From Lunasporangiospora selenospora (taxonomy: Eukaryota > Mortierellomycota > Mortierellomycetes > Mortierellales > Mortierellaceae): DNA of 16,313 bases. The position numbers and the translations under genes are program-made. Below the pieces are notes generated by a model. It had not been told where the DNA came from. It worked only from the letters and a program-made list of their open reading frames with translations, and searched no databases. Location of the stretch: contig JAABOA010000114.1 in the NCBI GenBank assembly GCA_015680635.1, positions 8,396 through 24,708 of the forward strand. The letters run 5' to 3'. Positions 10,001 to 16,313 of the stretch are shown in pieces. Position 1 is the first letter of the stretch; each line of letters starts with the position of its first letter.

Positions 10001-10513
10001 ACTTACCGAGCTCAAGATCGCGCCAGGTGTAGGAGGCGCCCTCAAAGATAAGAGCGAGCGAGAAGGGTCGTTCCTTGCATTGGGCTGCAAACCGTTCATA
10101 CAAGCTGCACTCTTTGTTCTGTTCACAGGCCGTAAACCTACGGGACGTGAGAGAGAGAAAAAGTGATCGAGTTCAAACATAAGGTTGGTGCTCCAGAAGT
10201 CTCTTTCTCCACAACCCGTTTTACACAACATAGTCCCAGTCCAGTCAGACCCGCTGTCACTCTGTTCTATTCTTTCTCTCTCTCCTTACTGCCTGCGAGC
10301 CTTGATGCCACTTTTGACAAGCTCAAAGTCCTTGGAGAACTGGTACTTTCCATCAATATAGTATCCAGCTGCAATGGCGGCTGCAACGCCTGCTACAATG
10401 GGAGCTGTACAGCAAGAGAAAGGCGGAGAGAGCCATTTGTCAGTCACATTTTATTTCTCTCATTCGGACGACAGTGGAATGACGCGACCATGGCCTAATG
10501 GAGACATACCCAT
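7080..10513 (-). CDS. FAT1: Very-long-chain acyl-CoA synthetase / fatty acid transport protein, FAT1 type (10 exons, 666 aa)
   Basis: ATP-dependent ligase forming acyl-CoA from long or very long fatty acids and CoA, also linked to fatty-acid uptake. Minus-strand exons: 10513-10510, 10404-10290, 10137-10007, 9536-9523, 9406-8899, 8771-8685, 8563-8448, 8331-8163, 8064-7989, 7860-7080; 2001 nt, phases consistent. An N-terminal hydrophobic segment, APIVAGVAAAIAAGYYIDG, precedes the adenylate-forming domain. Motifs: P-loop YTSGTTGFPK (about 238-247), LPLYHSAG (279-286), EYYTMSEG (375-382), TGDLLYR (from 486), and the FATP/VLACS signature DRAGDTYRWKGENVST (502-517), which separates it from ordinary FAA-type synthetases. 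The C-terminus ARL fits the PTS1 pattern, so peroxisomal location is likely. Splicing ATGG onto exon 2 gives M-A-P; no in-frame ATG lies directly before exon 2. Odd points: a 4-nt first coding exon, a 14-nt exon, Ser for the usual Thr in EFYxxTEG, and a purine-rich acceptor for exon 7. Confidence 0.93.
9537..10006 (-). other. FAT1: Long third intron of FAT1
   Basis: At 470 bp this is the longest intron in the window; most others here are 60-260 bp. The donor is GTAAGT and the acceptor ATAACATTAG. It contains GA/CT microsatellites (near 9604-9622 and 9969-9983) and an inverted repeat CGAGCC-G-GGCTCG at 9703-9715. It separates exon 3 from the 14-nt microexon. No coding sequence inside matches anything known. 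Confidence 0.7.
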
Positions 10514-11096
10514 GAGGAGAGGTAATGGAGTGCAATGTCAAGGAAGCTGGTTTGATGATGGTGGGCGGATAAAGAATGGATGGATGAATGGATGAAAGAG
10601 CGAATGAGAGAAAGAGAAAAAGAGTGGGAAAAAGAGAGAGAGAGAGATGTAAAAACAAGAGAGCTGCTCGGCCAGAATATTTGCCGAGCTACATTTGGCC
10701 TCGGTTGGCTCGGCCTGGGAGATCTCCTCTGCGATTTCGAACTTCATGTTGGATCGAGATCTATTTAATCGGCTACTGCTGCGCTCAATCTTCTCCTATT
10801 TTCTCTTTTCTTCTCTCTTTCCCCATCCTCGGTCCCCGTATTCCGAACCACGCCTTGCCTGTCCCACAGCCTTAGTCCTCCTTGACGGCGCCATGTACTC
10901 TTACCAATTCAAAATGTGGCTCTTTTTTTTTTCTTTTTTTTCTTTTTTTCTCGTTTTCGGCTGGGGCGTCACTCTTCACCGAGCCGCACTCGGAAAGATA
11001 TCAACCAACAATAACGCGCCTCCTACCTACACACGCCTACAGATTCTTCTACGTGCTGGGCCGCTCTACCACTAGTGCTCTAATCGCACTGTCTCT
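10514..11096 (-). promoter_or_regulatory. FAT1 promoter/5' leader with CTCGG motif cluster
   Basis: This 583-bp gap lies between the FAT1 start and the end of the GNAT gene, both on the minus strand. It holds seven CTCGG or CCGAG pentamers: 10667-10671, 10684-10688, 10700-10704, 10709-10713, 10828-10832, 10979-10983 and 10989-10993. Those at 10699-10704 and 10827-10832 are full CCTCGG, the core bound by Aspergillus FarA/FarB-type activators of fatty-acid genes. The last two form a mirror pair CCGAG-N5-CTCGG. A CT-rich tract on the minus strand lies at about 10600-10650. Role as a fatty-acid response region is inference. Confidence 0.5.
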
Positions 11097-12407
11097 TTAG
11101 AAAAAGAACGGGCGCCGCATCAGGAACGCGTCTGATCCATAGATCGCCAAATCTAGGTCATGATCTCTCACGACCTGGAATCCACCCGCTCGCTCCCAGA
11201 ATGGACTTGACCCCTGTACGCTAACCAATACAATCTCCTTCAGATTCGGCGCACCCCTGTGCCGACGATGCGACCGTCTGTGCCGACGATGACCCCGTCG
11301 ACCTCGACGTCGTGCCGATGATGACTGCTCGCCTTCCTCCGCTCCTTCCTCGCCTTCCTTCTCAGCCTCCTCTGGCTCATCCTCTTCTGTATCCACCAAA
11401 TCTCGACTTGCTGTCTCTTCGCCTTCTGCGGCTCCAGCTCCTCCTCGAGATCGTCCCGGTGTCAAGGACTCTTCCAATGCCTTCCACAACTTGACGGCCA
11501 ATCCTTTACTACGCCATTCCGGGTGGATCGCACAGTCGTGCACATAGTACTTTTCCATCCATTGATCATGGTCCATCGGGTCATCCGACTCGCTCTCGTC
11601 CGTGTCTACACCACTTCCACCTGCAGCACCTGTCTCGGTCTTGATCTTTTTGACCCCAGCAGCAGCAGTACCACTGCCTTGAGCTTCAGCGGGTCGGGTA
11701 CCGACATGGTGCAGCGTTGTCGATTCACGCGAGTACGGGTGAGAAATCAAATACCCGATCGGTTGCTCCCATTGGTAGAGCACTGTCGTCATATCCTCTT
11801 CCTCCTCTTCTTCCCCAGGTATGTTGGGCCGAGTCGATCCCCTCGCATCTGCATTAGCTCCACTGTCCGTCTCCATATCCATGGCAAAAGCCCTTGTCTC
11901 TTCGTAGTAGTCTTCGTCTTCATCGTCCGTGCCCTCGGTAATGTCGGGTGTTTTGGCACGGAGAGTGTCCACTTTGTCGCCTCCAAGCATAGAAGGGTCA
12001 TTAGAAGATGTGCCAGCTCCGCCCAATGGTGTCTCAATGGGCTCGACCTCGACCACAGAGATGACAATCTGCTCCTCCTCGGTTGAATCCACGTCAATAT
12101 CTTCTGAATCTGCTCTTTGTTGATGTTCTTGACCCTGCGCTGAATCTTCCTGGTCAACCCAAGTGCTGGTGTCGTCGTTGGTCATGACGGAATAGGTCGC
12201 GACGGCGACAAAGTTCCCTGCGGGGTAGATCTCAAGTTTATTCCGGAACACATCCTCGCTTTCGTGAAAACTGTGCTGATTGGGATAAGCCAGGAGCTGG
12301 ATCGCATGGATGGCGCGCAAATGTTCGGGCCTTGCGCGCACCACGGAGATGGAGGTGGTGGTCCGTGTGTGGACGTCAAGGGGGGGAGACCAAGAGTGGG
12401 CAGACAT
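11097..12407 (-). CDS. GNAT-family N-acetyltransferase with large low-complexity insertions (436 aa, intronless)
   Basis: Predicted acetyl-CoA-dependent N-acetyltransferase; substrate unknown. The GNAT fold is spread over four blocks. Residues about 20-75 (VVRARPEHLRAIHAIQ, AYPNQHSFHESEDVFRNKL) form the first strand and helices. About 206-230 carries QPIGYLISHPYS. About 283-317 holds YYVHDCAIHPEWRSKGLA, where R299-S-K-G-L-A304 fits the Q/RxxGxG/A acetyl-CoA loop. About 388-425 holds EIVLVSVQGSSPFWERAGF-like strand and helix (with an extra Gly, ERAGGFQ). This order resembles bacterial-type GNAT proteins with FHES and VQGSxxFWER motifs. Between blocks lie long acidic stretches (about 84-205), a Gly/Ala/Asp insert (about 240-282) and a Glu-rich run followed by an Arg/His-rich patch (about 366-385). 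The inserts make it roughly twice the usual GNAT length. The start at 12407 is the first ATG and just precedes conserved sequence. Confidence 0.78.
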   Translation of the reverse strand: MSAHSWSPPLDVHTRTTTSISVVRARPEHLRAIHAIQLLAYPNQHSFHESEDVFRNKLEIYPAGNFVAVATYSVMTNDDTSTWVDQEDSAQGQEHQQRADSEDIDVDSTEEEQIVISVVEVEPIETPLGGAGTSSNDPSMLGGDKVDTLRAKTPDITEGTDDEDEDYYEETRAFAMDMETDSGANADARGSTRPNIPGEEEEEEDMTTVLYQWEQPIGYLISHPYSRESTTLHHVGTRPAEAQGSGTAAAGVKKIKTETGAAGGSGVDTDESESDDPMDHDQWMEKYYVHDCAIHPEWRSKGLAVKLWKALEESLTPGRSRGGAGAAEGEETASRDLVDTEEDEPEEAEKEGEEGAEEGEQSSSARRRGRRGHRRHRRSHRRHRGAPNLKEIVLVSVQGSSPFWERAGGFQVVRDHDLDLAIYGSDAFLMRRPFFF

Positions 12408-12775
12408 GAACAGTGTAGGCGCTGATGAGTTGAACTATGCTTGTTTTTCTTTTCCTTGTGGTGAGAAAACAAAAGGGTGGGAAGATGGTGGATAGAGAGA
12501 GAGAGACGAAAACAAGGGATGGTGGGAAAAAGGGAAAAAAAAGTGGAACAAGCTTGCATCAGACATTGTGGCTGGAATCACAGTCCCTATTGTCAATTAA
12601 TTTCGTGTCTTGAATACTCAACAGTGCGATTGGGCTATTTTAATTTCGTGTACCCTCCCTTGCCAAAGCAGCCCATTGAGATTTTTTTTTTTTTGTTATT
12701 ATCTCTCCAAAGACTTGACTCGATCCGTCACAATTCTTCGACACCAAATTCAACAAAAAGATGCATTGGAGGACT
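12408..12775. promoter_or_regulatory. Upstream region of the GNAT gene
   Basis: The part next to 12407 should contain the promoter and leader of the minus-strand GNAT gene. It has GA-rich purine tracts on the plus strand (CT-rich on the transcribed strand) at about 12493-12506 and 12525-12545, and a T12-13 run near 12681. No recognised coding sequence and no confident promoter element was found. Confidence 0.4.
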
Positions 12776-13519
12776 TCACAACAACTGGAAACAACATTCT
12801 CGAATAAAACTGCTCTTGAGCTCATTGCGGTGTTTAGTGCAACAGTCCCTGGCAACGTCAAGGACTCTGATCCTTTTGTGTGATTTTGCCGGGTCCTGTG
12901 GAGGTGGAGGAGGCAAAGGTTTCTGTGATTGACAAACCGAGTTCGCAGGACCAAGAGTGGAGGAGTAGCCATCTGGATACGAGTGACCCGCGTGCCTGTT
13001 GTTGGGGCAGGCGTAGAAGCCATTTGGGACGGACAGCAGATAGCTGCACTGCTTCCGTTAGCCGTTTCATACGCGCCCGCGATTGCGAGTGGCTATTACC
13101 TCTGTCTGAACAGCGGCGTGACCCATGACAGCAATACCGGCTATCGTCATGGTCGAGGAGGGGAAGACACGAGTCAGATGGTATTCAGGGCCGAGAGGTT
13201 CGGCCAGGTCTTCAGAGGCACTGCTATTGTCCGACTGCAAGTCCTCCAGACTTGTGGGAGAGTCAGATCGATGCACGGGCAGCAGCAACAGTGTCAGTGG
13301 TAAGGGAGTAGGCAAGAGCGGGATGTGTGAGCAGATTAGGAGTGACCGCCATGGGCAAAGTCCTTGGACCAGCTCTTGGACTTGGCCCTGGCTTCTAGCC
13401 GCGACTTTGGGCGCTGCTGTGGTGACGCTAGTTTTCTGACCCGGTCCGACAGTGGAGGGTCGAATCGTCCTAGATATGGTACAGCCGTCTCTGCTTGCTC
13501 TAGAGTGAATGGGCGACAT
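12776..13519 (-). CDS. Uncertain spliced ORF, Cys-containing and Pro-rich, unknown function
   Basis: I do not recognise a family. Both strands are open here, so coding is not certain. The best minus-strand reading joins an upstream block open from about 13519 to 13100 to a block at 13051-12776 that ends in TGA. The join would be a 48-nt intron with donor GTAATA and acceptor CGGAAG. The upstream block contains a hydrophobic Leu/Pro-rich segment, then acidic SDNSSASEDLAEPLGPEYH and TMTIAGIAVMGHAAVQTE. The downstream block begins QCSYLLSVPNGFYACPNN, continues with Gly/Tyr/Ser-rich sequence to a further Cys, then PLPPPPPQDP, and ends with paired Cys residues (RDCCTKH, RECCFQLL). Spaced Cys and CPxG-like text could suggest a small secreted or wall-associated protein, but the CTAAC branch site lies only about 8 nt before the acceptor, and no clear start codon was found. 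The whole could be non-coding or decayed. Confidence 0.22.
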
Positions 13520-13675
13520 GTCTTTGAGAGATGGCGATCAACGGGAGAAGTGCAGCGGATGCAGAGAGCAGCAGAGAGCAGTAGAGGTGAACAGGTATGC
13601 ATTAGACGATGCGAGGAGGAAGCCCGACCGAGAAGAGATGCAGTGAGTTGGATGCCGGATGGCCAGAGACCGGAG

Positions 13676-14310
13676 CATTCACTTTGTGCCCTCCCATCAT
13701 TCGCTCTTGCCATATTGTTGTTCAAATAGAATGACGCGTAAGAGCACTCTCTTGTTTAGATTTTCCATGCACTTTGTCTTAACCTTCGTTACAAACGATT
13801 ACTCATAAGGTCCACATTATTCTTTTCCAGCATCTACCTTCACACTGTATCCTATCCAATAGCTGCATATGAAAAATCATAGAATTCATACTATACTCTT
13901 GCACCATCTTCTCTCACCACCCAACTGCCCATGATAAATAGCAAGTAAGAATACTCCCTCACTTAGATCTTGCACGCACTGTCTGCCATCTATCGCTGAG
14001 AGCGTTCGCCAATAGCATTGGTCCCTTACTTTCCAACTATTGCCTTCACCATAAATAGTCAGTTAGGGTAATATTTCATTTAGGTCTTGCACATGCTGTC
14101 TCATAACCATCACTCCGAACAATGACTCACAGCATTCACTCTGTACTTCCCCATCATTCACCCCTACCATCTTGTTGTTCGTGGTGAATAGCACGTAAGA
14201 AAATGCTCTTGTACACACCACCTCTTATCCATTATTGCGAGCGATAACTTACGGCTTTCACTGTATACTTTCCCTTCTTTCATCGTCACCATCTTGTTTT
14301 CCACAATTTG
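13676..14310. repeat. Diverged tandem repeat, unit about 117-122 bp, roughly five copies
   Basis: A long unit recurs in direct orientation with substitutions and small indels. One anchor reads TTAGATTTTCCATGCAC (13756), TTAGATCTTGCACGCAC (13963), TTAGGTCTTGCACATGC (14080), with a weaker copy CTTGTACACACC (14208). A second anchor is CATTCACT(T/C)TGT with CATCATTC(G/A)C at 13676 and 14133, related to starts at 14016 and 14255. Units end with similar text: AACGATTACTCATAAGG, GAACAATGACTCACAG, GAGCGATAACTTACGG. Spacing is 117 and 122 bp in the right half; the left half has a larger gap (207 bp), consistent with a rearranged or partly deleted unit. No matching family is known to me. Confidence 0.72.
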
Positions 14311-14617
14311 AAAAGAGCTGGTACTGTTGCAATAAGCTTGATTGTCCGTAAAATTAATATGGAGGTGCAAGACATCCATAAGATGGCGGTGACACTTTTG
14401 AAAACAGCTGAATCTCTCCATGGCGAATGAAGTGTGCAAGAAGAAGGCCTCATTAAAATGAAAGTTTCGACTTGAAGAGTTACCAGTGATTGGAACAGGC
14501 AGTAGTATGAACCAGTATAAACCTTGGTTTCCCTTTACACTGTGTTTTTGGCAAATTTGCCCAAAAACCCAATTTTTCTTTAGGACGCGACTTTTTAGCG
14601 ACCCCTTCATTCACAGG

Positions 14618-14650
14618 GGCCATAAAATTGCCTTCTTGGGTATTATGGCC
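14618..14650. repeat. Inverted repeat with 8-bp perfect arms
   Basis: GGCCATAA at 14618-14625 is the exact reverse complement of TTATGGCC at 14643-14650, separated by 17 nt. It could form a small stem-loop. There is no T-run to make it a terminator, and no gene ends nearby. Confidence 0.6.
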
Positions 14651-15094
14651 ACACAAAGGCAAATCGAACCCGTTACAGGTGTTTAGAGCGCGAAACCACC
14701 TTTTTCTTTTTTTGCTTGTTGTCAAGAGATCTTTATTCATTGCAATTGAGGGGGAGTGTGGCCGGTAGATACAACATGCCATCATGAATTGGAAAAGTGG
14801 GTAGGAGAGATAAAGGTTTCTCAAAATACCAAGATTTCCGTTGAAAAGGGGGTCGTCAATTTCTAATTCTTTTTTTTGAGAAAGAGAGAGAGAGGATATC
14901 TTGGGCTATCTCGATTATCCTTCGAGACCGACCATCACTCTTCCTTGTACTCGCAACAAGAACACTTGAATATCATTGTCAAATTCGACCGCATGCCTAG
15001 AAAATAATGGATAGAGCGGCGTTTGGTCAATAACAAAGGACTTTGTTCATATTCATCCTTATTTTTATGAATGAATAGGCGGAGAAAAAAAGAG

Positions 15095-15130
15095 GTGTAT
15101 CTTTGAAGAGGCGTGTATCTTTGAAGAGGC
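15095..15130. repeat. 18-bp perfect tandem duplication
   Basis: GTGTATCTTTGAAGAGGC occurs twice back to back (15095-15112 and 15113-15130) with no mismatch, so it is recent or maintained. It lies in non-coding DNA. Confidence 0.85.
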
Positions 15131-15592
15131 ATTCAGCAGTCCACCAAGCGTTTCCTCGTTAGTATGTCCGAGCTCTTCCTGTCGACTCTAATCTTCTCAG
15201 AAAGAGGCATTGTTGGCATTGCTGGCTTTGCTATCGTCGTCCAGAGAATGCTCCATGTCGTGCCGCGCTGGTAGAATGGGGGGGGGGGGCAAACGCATCT
15301 GTAAATGGTTGGGTGCAATTAAGATCTACTTGTACGTCGATATCGTGCCGCCATTGGCTAGAAGAAAGAAGTGAGTTTGCTAATGCACAATGGCGGGGAT
15401 TACGAACCATTGTAATAATTGAAACGATATCCTTTGAGTGCAGCCGGGGGGGCGTGTAAAAAAATTGAATTTCATCATCTCATTCTTACTGGTATCATTG
15501 GGGAGATGTTTCCGAGTCTTATGCTTGATCATCTTTGCAAATAGCCGCACACGGACGTAAATTTCTACATTTATCTTGACTAGCCTTATGTT

Positions 15593-15606
15593 GACTAGGC
15601 CTAGTC
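15593..15606. repeat. 14-bp perfect palindrome GACTAGGCCTAGTC
   Basis: GACTAGGCCTAGTC reads the same on both strands. A related TGACTAG lies just upstream at about 15578. It might be a dimeric protein-binding site or a trace of an element end. No flanking gene gives it a function. Confidence 0.7.
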
Positions 15607-16146
15607 GCGTATTGCGGTTCAAATCACACGACAAATGGCTATCGATAGTGACAAAATGAGAGGGCAATTAGCAATGGGATGGCCGAGTGTGTACCCCTCT
15701 CCCCCCACTAAAATTAAAAGGCAAACATCTTACAGCCTTGGCTTGAGGCAGACAATTTTTATTGCATTTAATGCTCCTGGAACACGCCTGTCAGCCTCTG
15801 CATACCAGCCAAATCTGAGCATACTGTAGTAATACAAATGTCGACGTTGTTTGTCGTCCTTGATCCGAGCTCACTGACCGTAGATCTGAGACAGTTTTAT
15901 TAATGTCGGTAAACAGGCGACTGATATTTCTCTGATTGAATAACAGGCCCGAGAGGAGTGCCTCACCCCATTTTCACTCTCTCTGAGTGTCATCCCTCGA
16001 CTTAGGCAATCGATTGATAGGAGGCATATTGTCATTCTAGAAACTTTTTGTAGATGAGAGAAATCTAAAGCCCATGAAGTGGCGATTCCGGGATGCTGAG
16101 GTGTGGTCATGAGGAGGACTAGATGCACGACCATGGAACCATGGGC

Positions 16147-16170
16147 AAATGGGTAAATGGGTAAATGGGA
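16147..16170. repeat. 8-bp tandem repeat, three units
   Basis: AAATGGGT is present twice and is followed by AAATGGGA, then a decayed AAAAGGG. This is a simple minisatellite in non-coding DNA. Confidence 0.75.
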
Positions 16171-16313
16171 AAAGGGTTTTCTCGAATCCTCGACCCAGGT
16201 CATGGACCAAGGAGAGGGCGAGGAATAACATTCAAGCCAATGATCTCAAGCGATTGAAAAATGTTTAGTGAGCATGAATCTTTGTTCATTTGGTATTGGA
16301 GGAGATGATCAGG

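Larger units (their letters stand above)
14311..16313. other. Gene-poor right end, no supported coding sequence
   Basis: About 2 kb with no ORF that resembles a protein family. The longest minus-strand ORF (14164-14610, 148 codons) runs into the tandem repeat and has no recognisable domain. Small structures present: an imperfect palindrome at 14545-14567, an 8-bp-arm inverted repeat at 14618-14650, an 18-bp direct duplication at 15095-15130, a G-run near 15279, a 14-bp palindrome at 15593-15606 and an 8-bp tandem repeat at 16147-16170. The region may hold old transposon debris or an untranslated transcript; nothing decisive is visible. Confidence 0.5.

Noticed and set aside
11523-12086. 187-codon plus-strand ORF opposite the GNAT gene
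   Set aside because: It is opposite strand to a clear GNAT fold and translates the low-complexity insertions into Ser/Arg/Val-rich text with no family.
13676-14310. CRISPR-like array
   Set aside because: Repeats are long, diverged and contiguous without unique spacers, and the window is eukaryotic.
14164-14610. 148-codon minus-strand ORF in the right-hand region
   Set aside because: It overlaps the tandem array, has mixed composition with many Cys/His but no spacing typical of a known domain, and lacks a recognisable family.
14655-14690. tRNA-like T-arm text (GGGTTCGATT on the minus strand)
   Set aside because: The flanking bases do not pair as a T-stem and no acceptor stem or anticodon arm can be built around it.
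15871-16203. 110-codon minus-strand ORF near the right edge
   Set aside because: It runs through a simple 8-bp repeat, has no recognisable motif or splice-consistent extension, and looks like chance openness.

Overview
The window looks like nuclear DNA of a filamentous, early-diverging fungus. Genes are compact, with short GT-AG introns (about 50-260 bp, one of about 470 bp), CTAAC-type branch sites, C-ending codon preference and CT/GA-rich tracts before start codons. The intron-rich genes and protein types suggest Mucoromycota, perhaps a Mortierella relative, but that placement is inference. No viral, plasmid or bacterial features were seen.

Layout, left to right: (1) 327-3408, minus: a nine-exon NOT3/NOT5 subunit of the CCR4-NOT complex, 674 aa, with one GC-AG intron. 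(2) 3875-4251, minus: a two-exon, 80-aa single-pass membrane microprotein resembling the mitochondrial PIGBOS1 type. (3) 4943-6788, plus: a seven-exon mitochondrial-carrier-family protein of 298 aa, closest to peroxisomal PMP47/ANT1-type adenine nucleotide carriers. (4) 7080-10513, minus: a ten-exon very-long-chain acyl-CoA synthetase (FAT1/FATP type), 666 aa. Its model includes a 4-nt first coding exon and a 14-nt microexon, and it ends in the PTS1-like tripeptide ARL. (5) 11097-12407, minus: an intronless GNAT acetyltransferase of 436 aa with long acidic and basic low-complexity insertions. (6) 12408-13675: an unresolved stretch with competing ORFs on both strands, including a possible Cys-containing, Pro-rich spliced ORF on the minus strand. 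(7) 13676-16313: no supported gene. It starts with a diverged tandem repeat of about 117-122 bp, followed by AT-rich DNA with several small inverted and direct repeats.

The most coherent biological signal is the convergent pair PMP47-like carrier and FAT1-like synthetase. The carrier would bring ATP into peroxisomes and the synthetase would use ATP and CoA to activate fatty acids there for beta-oxidation. The DNA upstream of FAT1 is rich in CTCGG/CCGAG motifs. Two of these are full CCTCGG hexamers, the core recognised by fungal Far/Ctf1-type fatty-acid regulators. No clearly new multi-gene system was found. The best candidates for something undescribed are the tandem array, the CTCGG cluster with its overlapping upstream ORF, and the unresolved ORF region. 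All gene models were spliced by hand: every junction was checked for reading-frame continuity, but none by transcript data.
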